This document shows, piece after piece, positions 7,554 through 16,479 of a stretch of 64,000 bases of DNA (position 1 is its first letter; each line of letters starts with the position of its first letter). A program made the position numbers and the translations under genes. A model generated the notes under the pieces. It was not told the DNA's origin. It saw nothing but the letters and a program-made list of their open reading frames with translations, and ran no database searches. This DNA comes from Alkalicoccobacillus gibsonii (lineage in GTDB: Bacteria; Bacillota; Bacilli; Bacillales; Bacillaceae_D): the NCBI RefSeq assembly GCF_016798245.1, contig NZ_JAEUZA010000002.1:620001-684000 (forward strand). The letters run 5' to 3'.

Positions 7554-9188
7554 ATGACTATTTTTTATATGAAGGATGTATCACAAACATACGGAGTACA
7601 CGTGATTTTTGAAAAGCTATCGCTTGAACTAAAACTAGGGGAGCGAGTAGGTCTAGTGGGTCGAAATGGAGAAGGGAAAACAAGCCTCCTTCATATCATC
7701 GCAGGCATCACAGAACCAGCAAGCGGAACAGTTGGTTGGAAAAAAGGCACCACAAAAGGGGCACTCGAACAGCAACCCGATATTATTGAGGATAGAAGCT
7801 TACAGGAGCAACTAAAGCATGTGTTTTCAGAGTTAGTTGAGAAGGAAAAAATTATGCGTCAAATGGAGGCGCAGCTTCAGGAGCTTACTGATTCTAAAGC
7901 ATTGGAGCGCTGTTTGGAGAAATATGGAACCCTTCAGGTAGAGTTCGCTGAAAAAGGCGGCTATGAAATGGATGCAGATATCCGAAGAGTAAGCGCGGGA
8001 TTAGGTATTCAGTCGTTGCTTTCGAATAAATGGAATGAATTAAGCGGAGGCGAACGTACAAAAGCTGGTCTGGCTATGCTTTTGTTAACAAAGCCTGATT
8101 TACTCCTGCTTGATGAACCAACCAATCATCTTGATCTGGCTGCTACAGAATGGTTAACCGAATGGGTGAATCAATATGCAGGAACGGTTGTTATCATCTC
8201 GCATGACCGAGCATTTTTAGATGAGACGGTAACTCGAATCGTTGAAATGGATGGTGGAGAATTATCCTTTTACGAGACGAATTACTCTGGATTTGTGGAG
8301 GAGCGGGAGCAACGACTATTACTTGAATTCCAACAATATCAGGATCAACAGAAAAAGCTGAAGAAAATGCGTGAGACGATTAAGCGTCTAAAAGAGTGGG
8401 CCAACCGCGCGAATCCACCAAATGCCGGAATGCACCGCCAAGCAAAAAGTATGGAAAAGGCGATGAACCGAATAGAACGTGTGAAGAAGCCAGTGATGAA
8501 TCGGAAACAGGTTCAGCTTGATTTTGAGCAGGGAACTAGAAGTGGAACGGACGTGATTCAGCTTGATTCTGTTTCAAAACAATTTTCCGATCGTGACGTA
8601 CTAAAGAACATAAATCTAACCCTTTCGTATCAGGATCGATTGGCGATTGTTGGGGAAAACGGAGCGGGTAAATCAACTCTTTTTAAATTAATCTTAGAAG
8701 AGCTGCAGCCGGATGCTGGTATATGTAAAGTCGGTGCAAATGTCTCAATTGGTTATCTGTCTCAGCACGGTCTGGAGGGAAGTGGCGCGCAACGAGTGAT
8801 TGATGCTCTAAGAGATCATGTGGTGATGACTGAAGGCGAAGCCCGATCAGAGCTTGCTAAGTTTCTCTTCTATGGTCAGGATGTGTTTAAAAAGGTGAAA
8901 AGCTTAAGTGGTGGAGAACGTATGAGGCTGCGTATGGCTCAGCTTATTCACAACCGCCACAATCTTCTTTTACTTGATGAGCCGACCAATCATTTGGATA
9001 TCGATTCAAGAGAAGTGTTAGAAGATGCACTAGCTGAGTTTGAAGGAACCATTCTCTGCATATCGCACGATCGGTACTTTTTAAATAAACTGTTTCCCAA
9101 AACAAGCTGGCTAGAAAATGGACGTTTGACGATGTATGAAGGGAATTATGCGTATAGCCGGAAGAAACGAGAAGAATTCAGTCAATAA
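7554..9188 (+). CDS. ABC-F family ATPase (probable ribosome-protection type)
   Basis: This 544-residue soluble protein has two ABC ATPase domains and no membrane domain, the ABC-F layout. Walker A motifs are G-R-N-G-E-G-K-T (near 36) and G-E-N-G-A-G-K-S (near 370). Each half has L-S-G-G-E and L-L-L-L-D-E-P-T-N-H-L-D. The linker between the domains (about 240-320) is rich in Arg, Lys and Gln, as in the P-site tRNA-interaction motif of ABC-F proteins that act on the ribosome. The leader ORF and attenuator upstream favour an antibiotic-inducible resistance role, though a housekeeping translation factor cannot be excluded. Substrate specificity is not readable from sequence. Confidence 0.88.
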   Translation: MTIFYMKDVSQTYGVHVIFEKLSLELKLGERVGLVGRNGEGKTSLLHIIAGITEPASGTVGWKKGTTKGALEQQPDIIEDRSLQEQLKHVFSELVEKEKIMRQMEAQLQELTDSKALERCLEKYGTLQVEFAEKGGYEMDADIRRVSAGLGIQSLLSNKWNELSGGERTKAGLAMLLLTKPDLLLLDEPTNHLDLAATEWLTEWVNQYAGTVVIISHDRAFLDETVTRIVEMDGGELSFYETNYSGFVEEREQRLLLEFQQYQDQQKKLKKMRETIKRLKEWANRANPPNAGMHRQAKSMEKAMNRIERVKKPVMNRKQVQLDFEQGTRSGTDVIQLDSVSKQFSDRDVLKNINLTLSYQDRLAIVGENGAGKSTLFKLILEELQPDAGICKVGANVSIGYLSQHGLEGSGAQRVIDALRDHVVMTEGEARSELAKFLFYGQDVFKKVKSLSGGERMRLRMAQLIHNRHNLLLLDEPTNHLDIDSREVLEDALAEFEGTILCISHDRYFLNKLFPKTSWLENGRLTMYEGNYAYSRKKREEFSQ

Positions 9189-9221
9189 AATATTTTACTA
9201 AATGAATATTATGTTTATAAT
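9184..9221 (+). promoter_or_regulatory. ganR promoter with GanR-type operator
   Basis: AATAAAATATTTTACT (9184-9199) matches the element before ganS (AGTAAAGTATTTTACT, 10722-10737) at 14 of 16 positions. It contains the likely -35 TTTACT (9194-9199), 16 bp from TATAAT (9216-9221). A repressor bound here would block polymerase, implying autoregulation of ganR. The operator begins inside the last codons of the ABC-F gene. Confidence 0.65.
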
Positions 9222-9256
9222 AGGGGGAGATCAAAAAAGAGCGGTGAGGTGTTTAT

Positions 9257-10288
9257 ATGGCAGTGACCATTCAGGATATCGCGAACAAAGTAGGAATGTC
9301 GATTGCTACAGTGTCGAGAGTGTTAAACCAGGATCCAAATCTCTCAGTGACGGAAAAAACGCGCGAAAAGATTTACGAAGCAGCAGATCAACTCGGATAC
9401 AAAAAGAAGGCATTTAAGCATTCGTTGAAGAAAATTGCTTTTATGTATTGGTTTACCGCTCAAGAAGAGCTTGAAGATGTTTATTTTCAAGAGATACGTG
9501 AAGGTATTCATGAACAAGCTGAAGCAAGAAGCATTAATCTAAAGCTCTATACAATCGAAGACGGCGTTGAAGCAGTTGATGCAGCCACTGAAGGAATACT
9601 CGCCATTGGTCGTTTTACGAAGGGTGAGCTTGATCACTTGTATCAGATCGCTCCAAATGTCGTATTTATTGATACGTCCCCTGATGAAGAACGATTTGAT
9701 TCGGTGAAGCCGAACTTGTCACACATCATTGAGCGGATGGTTGAATTTTATGTGGACAATGATCACACATCTGTTGGTTTCATTGGCGGAGACGACTTTG
9801 ACATTGATCGAGATATGCGGTTGCCGGATATTCGTGAAACATCCTTCAGGCTCTATGCCGATCGGTTTAATGTGCTAGAGGAATCTGCCATTTTTATAGG
9901 GAACCGATTTTCAGTGGAGCAGGGTTATAAGCTGATGCAGCAAGCAATCGACAAGCTCGGGGATAACCTCCCGTCCGCCTTTTGCATTGCAAGTGATACG
10001 CTTGCGGTTGGTTGCCTACAAGCGTTGAACGAGCGTGGATTCGACCTGCCAAGCCGGGTAAGCCTATTTAGCATTAACGATAGCCATGTGTCCAAATATG
10101 TATCACCTCCTTTAACCACCTATCGCATTCATACAAATGTATTGTGTGAAACAGCAATGGATTTGATGATGGAGCGGTTAGTGGATAAGCGAACGATTGC
10201 AAAAACCGTATACATCTCATCCACTCCTGTTTTTAGGAAAAGTACAATCGAACGCGCGGAACGATTAGAGCAGGGAGCCACCTTATGA
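9257..10288 (+). CDS. ganR: LacI-family repressor, GanR type
   Basis: A 343-residue LacI/GalR-family regulator. The N-terminal helix-turn-helix and hinge (V-T-I-Q-D-I-A-N-K-V-G-M-S-I-A-T-V-S-R-V-L-N) precede a periplasmic-binding-protein-like effector domain (about 60-330). Family members of this type control galactan, melibiose or galactoside operons. It lies directly upstream of ganSPQA-galKT in the same direction, whereas B. subtilis ganR is separate and controls the same transporter and galactosidase. A matching palindrome stands before both ganR and ganS. The effector is probably galactobiose or a related galactoside (inference). Confidence 0.85.
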   Translation: MAVTIQDIANKVGMSIATVSRVLNQDPNLSVTEKTREKIYEAADQLGYKKKAFKHSLKKIAFMYWFTAQEELEDVYFQEIREGIHEQAEARSINLKLYTIEDGVEAVDAATEGILAIGRFTKGELDHLYQIAPNVVFIDTSPDEERFDSVKPNLSHIIERMVEFYVDNDHTSVGFIGGDDFDIDRDMRLPDIRETSFRLYADRFNVLEESAIFIGNRFSVEQGYKLMQQAIDKLGDNLPSAFCIASDTLAVGCLQALNERGFDLPSRVSLFSINDSHVSKYVSPPLTTYRIHTNVLCETAMDLMMERLVDKRTIAKTVYISSTPVFRKSTIERAERLEQGATL

Positions 10289-10304
10289 GGGTGGCTCTTT
10301 TTTT
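10275..10304 (+). terminator. Terminator at the end of ganR
   Basis: GAGCCACC (10275-10282) and GGTGGCTC (10290-10297) flank the ganR stop codon and are followed by seven T residues. This separates ganR from ganS. Confidence 0.9.
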
Positions 10305-10319
10305 GTTTGTGCTGGGACG

Positions 10320-10690
10320 AGGAGTGCGCGGGAACGGGTGTGAGGTGCGCGAGGTGAGGAGGAAATGCGCGGGAAGGTGGGCGAGGTGCGCGAGATGAGG
10401 GGGAAGTGCGCGGGAATGGGCGTGCGGTGCGCGAGATGGGGTGAGGACGCGCGGGAATGGAGGGGAGGTGCGCGAGATGGGGTGAGGACGCGCGGGAATG
10501 GGAGTGAGGTGCGCGAGGTGAGGAGGAAATGCGCGGGAAGGTGGGCGAGGTGCGCGAGATGAGGGGGAAGTGCGCGGGAATGGGCGTGCGGTGCGCGAGA
10601 TGGGGTGAAAGTGCGCGGGAATGGGAGTGAGGTGAGCGAGATGAGGGGAAAGTGCGCGGGAATGAGCGTGCGGTGCGCGAGACCTGGCCA
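10320..10690. repeat. GC-rich 41-bp tandem array (20+21 bp half-units)
   Basis: Nine copies of a 41-bp unit follow the ganR terminator. The landmark TGCGCGGGA-like element (its GTGCGCG, or equivalent, start) is at 10324, 10365, 10406, 10447, 10488, 10529, 10570, 10611 and 10652, exactly 41 bp apart. A second related half, GGTGCGCGAG, sits midway, about 20-21 bp from each. Composition is far more GC-rich than the neighbouring DNA. Long open frames here on either strand are repeat artefacts. No gene is present between 10289 and 10840. Confidence 0.95.
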
Positions 10691-10720
10691 GTGCTCACGC
10701 AACGTCACTCAACTGACAAG

Positions 10721-10738
10721 AAGTAAAGTATTTTACTT
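10721..10738 (+). promoter_or_regulatory. GanR-type operator upstream of ganS
   Basis: AAGTAAA-GTAT-TTTACTT is an inverted repeat with 7-bp arms. Its core matches the element overlapping the ganR promoter (9184-9199) at 14 of 16 positions. A further half-site TTTACT (10759-10764) coincides with the proposed ganS -35. Confidence 0.65.
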
Positions 10739-10758
10739 AAATTATTTAATAAAAACTA

Positions 10759-10807
10759 TTTACTATTTAATTAAAAATTGATATTCTACACCTAGAAAGC
10801 GTTTTCT
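10759..10807 (+). promoter_or_regulatory. ganS promoter and cre-like box
   Basis: TTTACT (10759-10764) and TATTCT (10782-10787) are 17 bp apart. AGAAAGCGTTTTCT (10794-10807) resembles the Bacillus cre consensus TGWAANCGNTNWCA, with mismatches at the two ends, and covers the expected start of transcription. CcpA bound there would give catabolite repression of the gan-gal operon. Confidence 0.6.
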
Positions 10808-10840
10808 TTTTACTTTAAAGAAACTTAGGGGGATACAAAA

Positions 10841-12109
10841 ATGAAAAAGAATAAATTTCTACATGTGAGTGCGTTAACCGCTGTGGCAGTTGCTTTAACT
10901 GCGTGTGGACCTGGTGAGGACGATGGGACTACAACCGATGAGGCTTCGACTGGCACAGATAAATTGATTGTTTGGGAAGATATACAGAAGTCTGATGGGA
11001 TTACAGATGCGGTGGAGCAGTTTGAAAAAGAGCACGATGTTGAGATTGAAGTAATTGAAAAAGGACTCGCGACTCAAATAGAGGATTTACGTTTAGATGG
11101 TCCATCTGGTAGTGGTCCTGATGTCATTACAATTCCTCATGACCAGATTGGGACTGCCGTTACAGAAGGGTTGCTTAAGGAACTAACGGTGTCGGATGAG
11201 GTTACAAGTACATTTACAGAGGAAACGATGCTATCACAGATGGTAGATGGAAAAGTTTATGGACTTCCAAAGGCTGTTGAAACATCCGTGCTTTTCTATA
11301 ATAAAGAGCTTGTTGACGAGAACAATCTACCTGAAACGTTAGATGACTGGCATGACTTTTCAACAGAGGCTACAAAGGATGGGCAGTATGGCTTCCTTGC
11401 GAAATGGGATAGTATCTACTACGCGCAAAGTGTCATCGGAGGATATGGTGGCTATGTGTTCCCGCAGGATGCTGATGGTAACTATGATGTGACGGACATT
11501 GGTTTAAACAACGAAGGCGCGGTTGAAGGTGGCGAATACATTAAAACGTTCTTTGAGGAAGGACTGTTCCCAGCTGGAATTATTGGCGAGCAGGGGATTA
11601 ACGTGTTGGATTCTTTATTCACTGAACAAAAAGCAGCGGCGGTAATCTCGGGGCCTTGGTCTTTTAGTCCATATGCAGAAGCCGGAGTTGATTATGGAGT
11701 CGCCCCACTTCCGAAGCTATCTAACGGGGAGAACATGAGCTCATTCCTTGGGGTGAAGAGCTACAATGTTTCATCTTATTCTAATAATGCTGACCTTGCT
11801 GAGGAGTTTGTTGAGTTCCTGACAAACTTTGAAAACTCGAAAAAACGCTTTGAAATCACACAGGAGGTTCCACCGATTATTGAGCTAATGGAGGATCCGC
11901 TTGTAACGGATAATGAAAATGCAGCAGCGATGTCGGAGCAAAGCTTGTATGCAACACTCACACCTAACGTTCCGGAAATGGCAGAGGTTTGGACGCCAAT
12001 TGATAATGCACTGGGACTCATTGCGACAGATCGTGGAGACGTTAGTCAGGCATTTGATGAAGCCGTTGAAACCATTAAATCACAAATTGAAGCGAACCAT
12101 TCAAGATAA
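10841..12109 (+). CDS. ganS: Galactan-oligosaccharide ABC transporter, binding lipoprotein
   Basis: A 422-residue extracellular solute-binding protein of the maltose/oligosaccharide (family 1) type. The signal peptide ends in a lipobox, A-L-T-A-C-G, so the mature protein is anchored through Cys near residue 22, followed by an acidic Asp/Thr-rich linker. The folded part begins with a beta strand K-L-I-V-W-E-D. It is first in ganSPQA-galKT, after a regulated promoter and a GGGGG ribosome site. By context it captures galacto-oligosaccharides for GanPQ. No ATPase is encoded here; such importers usually share MsmX. Confidence 0.88.
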   Translation: MKKNKFLHVSALTAVAVALTACGPGEDDGTTTDEASTGTDKLIVWEDIQKSDGITDAVEQFEKEHDVEIEVIEKGLATQIEDLRLDGPSGSGPDVITIPHDQIGTAVTEGLLKELTVSDEVTSTFTEETMLSQMVDGKVYGLPKAVETSVLFYNKELVDENNLPETLDDWHDFSTEATKDGQYGFLAKWDSIYYAQSVIGGYGGYVFPQDADGNYDVTDIGLNNEGAVEGGEYIKTFFEEGLFPAGIIGEQGINVLDSLFTEQKAAAVISGPWSFSPYAEAGVDYGVAPLPKLSNGENMSSFLGVKSYNVSSYSNNADLAEEFVEFLTNFENSKKRFEITQEVPPIIELMEDPLVTDNENAAAMSEQSLYATLTPNVPEMAEVWTPIDNALGLIATDRGDVSQAFDEAVETIKSQIEANHSR

Positions 12110-12126
12110 TGTAAGGAGCGCAGTAT

Positions 12127-12152
12127 AGACGTAAGTGATCTCACTTACGTCT
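12127..12152 (+). other. Stem-loop between ganS and ganP
   Basis: AGACGTAAGTGA (12127-12138) and TCACTTACGTCT (12141-12152) form a perfect 12-bp hairpin with a 2-nt loop, followed only by TCTTGCTC. The T tract is too short for a strong terminator. Such hairpins after binding-protein genes often protect or partly stop the transcript, giving more binding protein than permease. Confidence 0.75.
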
Positions 12153-12190
12153 TCTTGCTCACATGAAACCAACATAAGAAGGTGTGTGAA

Positions 12191-13486
12191 TTGATCGAAT
12201 ACGAGGTTCAACGCGAGGTTTCAACTAAACATCGAAAACGAGCGCTGGCTCTGTCCATCATTCCAGGATTCGGACAGTTTTATAATCGTCAAATAGCAAA
12301 AGGATCTGTGTTTTTTGTTCTTGGTGTAGCTTTTATCATTGTGTTCAAAGATTTGTTTAACATGGGATTTTGGGGTTTGTTTACGCTGGGTGTTCAGACA
12401 CCTAGAGATAACTCTGTTTTCTTATTAGCGGAAGGGATTATTGCTGTCATCGTTGCAGCAATTGGTATTATGATCTACTACTTTATGATGAAGGATGCGT
12501 ACGTGAATGGTCGGAATCGTGACAAAGGTATTCCACTAAACTCGGTTCGTGCGCAGTATCATATGCTTTTAGATCAGGGCTTTCCTTATTTAATGAGTAC
12601 ACCAGGTTTTTTCCTACTTATCTTCACCGTAGTGTTTCCGATTTTATTTAGTTTTGCATTGGCTTTTACAAACTATGATCTCTATCATTCGCCTCCAGCG
12701 AATTTGTTTGATTGGGTTGGGCTGCAAAACTTTACAAACATCTTTACCGTGGATATTTGGCGTTCTACATTCTTTGATGTCCTTGGCTGGACCATCATCT
12801 GGACGCTTGTTGCCACAACCCTGCAATGTGCAGTAGGGATCTGGCTTGCTGTTCTTGTGAATCAGAAGGAAATTAAGCTTAAGAGTCTTTTCCGTACGAT
12901 TCTCATTCTTCCTTGGGCTGTCCCGGGATTTGTTACGATTCTAATCTTTGCAGGTTTATTTAATGATACGTTTGGAGCGATTAATAACGATATCTTCGCG
13001 TTTATTGGGATTGATCCAAAGCCATGGCTGACTGATCCATTTTGGAGTAAGGTCGCACTAATTTTTATGCAAACCTGGCTCGGATTTCCTTTCGTATTCA
13101 TCATGACTACTGGGGTGCTGCAATCGATCCCGCAGGACTTATATGAAGCGGCGACGATTGATGGAGCAGGTGTAATGAGTAAGTTTCGCTTAATTACTCT
13201 GCCACTGGTTTTGTATTCGATTGCGCCGATTTTAATCACGCAATATACGTTTAACTTCAACAACTTTAACATTATCTATCTATTTAATGGCGGTGGACCA
13301 CCAGTTTCCGGATCGACTGCAGGTGGTACCGATATTCTCGTTTCGTGGATCTACAAACTGACGATGCAGTCCTCTCAATACGCACTGGCTGCAGCCATTA
13401 CGATTTTGCTATCAATCTTTGTTATTGCGATTGCTCTGTGGCAGTTTAAGCGCACGAATTCGTTTAAAGAGGAGGATATGATGTAG
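12191..13486 (+). CDS. ganP: Galactan-oligosaccharide ABC transporter permease GanP (MalF type)
   Basis: An inner-membrane permease of the MalF family, about 431 residues, with about eight hydrophobic segments. The first two (about 20-105) form the N-terminal extension usual for GanP/MalF. The EAA loop, Y-E-A-A-T-I-D-G-A-G near residue 330, contacts the ATPase. A GTG at 12182 overlaps the AGAAGGTG ribosome site, so TTG at 12191, giving a normal spacing, is preferred. It pairs with GanQ, which starts 1 bp after its stop codon. Confidence 0.86.
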   Translation: MIEYEVQREVSTKHRKRALALSIIPGFGQFYNRQIAKGSVFFVLGVAFIIVFKDLFNMGFWGLFTLGVQTPRDNSVFLLAEGIIAVIVAAIGIMIYYFMMKDAYVNGRNRDKGIPLNSVRAQYHMLLDQGFPYLMSTPGFFLLIFTVVFPILFSFALAFTNYDLYHSPPANLFDWVGLQNFTNIFTVDIWRSTFFDVLGWTIIWTLVATTLQCAVGIWLAVLVNQKEIKLKSLFRTILILPWAVPGFVTILIFAGLFNDTFGAINNDIFAFIGIDPKPWLTDPFWSKVALIFMQTWLGFPFVFIMTTGVLQSIPQDLYEAATIDGAGVMSKFRLITLPLVLYSIAPILITQYTFNFNNFNIIYLFNGGGPPVSGSTAGGTDILVSWIYKLTMQSSQYALAAAITILLSIFVIAIALWQFKRTNSFKEEDMM

Positions 13487-13487
13487 C

Positions 13488-14330
13488 ATGAATACTAAAC
13501 AATCAACTAGGCTTCGTGTGAGTGCGACGTACGCGGTACTTGTAGTCGTTGTCGTAGCGATTTTATATCCTCTTCTTTGGGCGATTGGTGCATCCTTTAA
13601 TCCAGGGAACAGCTTAATTAGTACGTCTATGATTCCAAAAAATCCAACGCTCGCGCATTATGTGGAGCTGTTTACATCGAATCGAATTCTCTATCTGCAA
13701 TGGTATATGAACTCGATGAAAATTGGGCTGGCTACGATGGCATTGACGCTAGTTCTCGTTAGCTTTACGGGCTATGCGTTTTCTCGCTTTCGTTTTAAAG
13801 GGAGAAAAAATGGCTTAATGCTGTTCTTGCTTTTACAAATGATTCCGCAATTCTCAGCACTCATTGCGATCTTTGTTCTTGCGCAAATGCTTGGGTTAAT
13901 TAACAGCCACTTCTTATTGATTTTGATCTATGCAGGTGGGCAAATTCCGATGAATACCTATTTAATGAAGGGATATTTGGATTCCATTCCAAAGGATCTT
14001 GATGAGTCTGCCCGTATGGATGGAGCGAGTCACTTCAGGATTTTCCTTCAAATTATTATGCCGCTTGCTAAACCAATTCTTGCGGTTGTGGCGATTAACT
14101 CGTTCACAGGTCCGCTAGGCGACTTTATCCTAGCAAGTGTGATTGTCCGTACACCAGAAATGTACACGTTGCCAATCGGGTTATATAACTTAGTGTCTGA
14201 TCCAATGGGTGCGAGTTACACCACGTTTGCAGCGGGAGCGTTGTTGATTGCGGTTCCAGTCACCGTTTTATTCTTAATTGTTCAAAAGCAGTTTGTTTCA
14301 GGTTTAACTCAAGGCGGAACAAAGGGTTAA
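13488..14330 (+). CDS. ganQ: Galactan-oligosaccharide ABC transporter permease GanQ (MalG type)
   Basis: This 280-residue MalG-family permease has six membrane segments and the EAA motif L-D-E-S-A-R-M-D-G-A-S near residue 178. It makes the heterodimeric channel with GanP. The GAGGAGG ribosome site lies within the end of ganP, so translation is coupled. Length and topology are normal for the family. Confidence 0.9.
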   Translation: MNTKQSTRLRVSATYAVLVVVVVAILYPLLWAIGASFNPGNSLISTSMIPKNPTLAHYVELFTSNRILYLQWYMNSMKIGLATMALTLVLVSFTGYAFSRFRFKGRKNGLMLFLLLQMIPQFSALIAIFVLAQMLGLINSHFLLILIYAGGQIPMNTYLMKGYLDSIPKDLDESARMDGASHFRIFLQIIMPLAKPILAVVAINSFTGPLGDFILASVIVRTPEMYTLPIGLYNLVSDPMGASYTTFAAGALLIAVPVTVLFLIVQKQFVSGLTQGGTKG

Positions 14331-14357
14331 ACGAATTTTACGATAGGAAGTGATACG

Positions 14358-16415
14358 ATGCGTTATCCACTTGTGCACAAAAACGTTAAGGGCTTTATGC
14401 ATGGAGGAGATTATAATCCGGATCAATGGCTTCATATGCCAGAGATCATCGAGGAAGATTATCGCCTGATGAAGCTTGCAAATACAAATACATTCTCGTT
14501 AAATATCTTTGGTTGGAGTGCCATTGAGCGTACAGAAGGAGAATTTCATTTTGGTTGGCTAGATGAAATCATGGACCGGTTAGCGGAGGAGGGTAGTCAC
14601 GTCATTCTAGCAACACCAAGTGGCGCACGCCCAGCTTGGATGTCGCAGAAATACCCGGAGGTTCTTCGAGTAGAGAAAAACCGTGTCCGTAATTTACATG
14701 GGCTGCGTCATAATCATTGCTTCACGTCCCCTGTCTACCGCGAAAAAGTACGAATTATGAATGAAAAGCTAGCTGAACGATATGCTCATCACCCGGCTCT
14801 CATCATGTGGCATATCTCAAATGAATATGGTGGCGAGTGTCATTGTGACTTGTGTCAGGATGCCTTCCGTACATGGCTAAAAAAGAAATACAATAATGAT
14901 TTAGAACAGTTGAACCAAGCATGGTGGACAGGATTTTGGAGCCATCGTTTTAACGACTGGTCTCAAATTGAATCTCCAGCTCCTCATGGTGAGAGTATGG
15001 TCCACGGTCAGAATCTAGATTGGCGTCGATTTGTCAGTGACCAAACCATTGATTTCTTTAAAGAAGAAATCGTACCATTGCGTAAAGCTGACGCAAGTAT
15101 ACCTGTCACAACAAACTTTATGGGGAATTACCCGCATATGAGACCGTTTCTTGGGATCGAATACAACAAATTTGCAAGTGTTATGGACGTTGTCACATGG
15201 GATGCATATCCACCTTGGCATATTGAAGGGCAAACGACAACAAAACTAGCATCGGATGTTGGATTTGTTCATGACCTCTATCGTTCATTAAAAGACGGTC
15301 AGCCGTTTTTGATCATGGAGAACACACCAAGTCTCGTAAACTGGCATGATATTAATAAACGAAAAGAAGATGGTGTACACGCCTTATCTGCTGTGCAGTC
15401 TGTTGCACACGGTGCGGATTCCATCCTTTACTTCCAGTGGAGGCAGGGACGTGGCGCATCTGAGAAATTCCACGGAGCGGTTGTGGATCATTCAGGTTCG
15501 GAGCACACACGAGTTTTCCAAGAGGTATCTAAGCTTGGCGCTGAACTAGATAAAATTCAGCCGATTGCCGGAACAAGCATTAAACCCGAAGTGGCTGTCA
15601 TCTTTGACTGGGAAAACCAATGGGCTATTGATGATGCGCAGGCGTTAAATAATGTAAATAAGAAATATTCTGAGCAGTGTCAGGCTCATTATCATAGCTT
15701 TTGGAAGCAAGGCATTCCGACAGACATTATTACAATGGATAAAGACTTCTCAACGTACAAGGTGCTTGTAGGTCCAATGCTTTATATGATTAGGCCAGGT
15801 GTTGCTGAGCGAATTGAAGCCTTTGTTAAGGCAGGCGGAACATTTATCGCAACATATTGGAGTGGTATTGTTGATGAAAATGATTTATGCTTTTTAGGAG
15901 GGTTTCCAGGTCCGCTAAAGAATCTATTAGGAGTGTGGGCTGAGGAGATTGATAGTCTGTATCCGAATCATGATATCGTTCTCAAAACAGATAGCCAAAT
16001 GTATCAGGTGACGGATTATTGTGAGCGTATTCATGCGGTTGATGCCGACGTACTCGCTCGGTTTGAATCAGGTGGATATGATCAAAGACCAGCCGTGACG
16101 GTTAACCAAGTTGGAAATGGAAAGGCTTACTACATTGCCTCATCCAATGAACAACGTTTCTACGATGATTTTTATCAAGAACTTGCAAAAGAATGTACAT
16201 TAAATCGTGTGCTTAACACTGAAATCCCAGAAGGAGTAAGCGTTCAAAAGCGTACCGATGGGCAGACAGATTATGTGTTTGTCATGAACTTTACGGACCA
16301 AGCGCAAACGCTCCAGCTACCTCAAGAAGAGAACTATACAAATATGCTTACTGATGAGAGCGTACATAACACTCTCAAAATGGATCCATATCAATACATG
16401 ATCTTAAAAAAATAG
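14358..16415 (+). CDS. ganA: Beta-galactosidase GanA (GH42)
   Basis: A 685-residue GH42 enzyme, without signal peptide, that hydrolyses imported beta-galactosides to galactose. The N-terminal TIM barrel has the acid/base Glu156 in I-S-N-E-Y-G-G and the nucleophile Glu321 in L-I-M-E-N-T-P-S. Cys121, Cys161, Cys163 and Cys166 match the zinc-binding Cys cluster of GH42. A trimerisation domain and a small beta domain follow (about 390-685). Context with ganSPQ points to galactobiose or galactotriose as substrate. The extracellular galactanase ganB seen in B. subtilis is absent here, so long galactan would need an enzyme from elsewhere. Confidence 0.94.
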   Translation: MRYPLVHKNVKGFMHGGDYNPDQWLHMPEIIEEDYRLMKLANTNTFSLNIFGWSAIERTEGEFHFGWLDEIMDRLAEEGSHVILATPSGARPAWMSQKYPEVLRVEKNRVRNLHGLRHNHCFTSPVYREKVRIMNEKLAERYAHHPALIMWHISNEYGGECHCDLCQDAFRTWLKKKYNNDLEQLNQAWWTGFWSHRFNDWSQIESPAPHGESMVHGQNLDWRRFVSDQTIDFFKEEIVPLRKADASIPVTTNFMGNYPHMRPFLGIEYNKFASVMDVVTWDAYPPWHIEGQTTTKLASDVGFVHDLYRSLKDGQPFLIMENTPSLVNWHDINKRKEDGVHALSAVQSVAHGADSILYFQWRQGRGASEKFHGAVVDHSGSEHTRVFQEVSKLGAELDKIQPIAGTSIKPEVAVIFDWENQWAIDDAQALNNVNKKYSEQCQAHYHSFWKQGIPTDIITMDKDFSTYKVLVGPMLYMIRPGVAERIEAFVKAGGTFIATYWSGIVDENDLCFLGGFPGPLKNLLGVWAEEIDSLYPNHDIVLKTDSQMYQVTDYCERIHAVDADVLARFESGGYDQRPAVTVNQVGNGKAYYIASSNEQRFYDDFYQELAKECTLNRVLNTEIPEGVSVQKRTDGQTDYVFVMNFTDQAQTLQLPQEENYTNMLTDESVHNTLKMDPYQYMILKK

Positions 16416-16479
16416 AACAAGGACATGCGGGAGTAAGGTTTACTCCTGCATTCTTTGAATTGATGGAGGATTGATTTCA

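Noticed and set aside
10129-10708. Long Arg/Ser/His/Pro-rich open frames on the minus strand and Gly/Arg frames on the plus strand
   Set aside because: They are translations of the 41-bp array in several frames at once, with no ribosome site and no domain.
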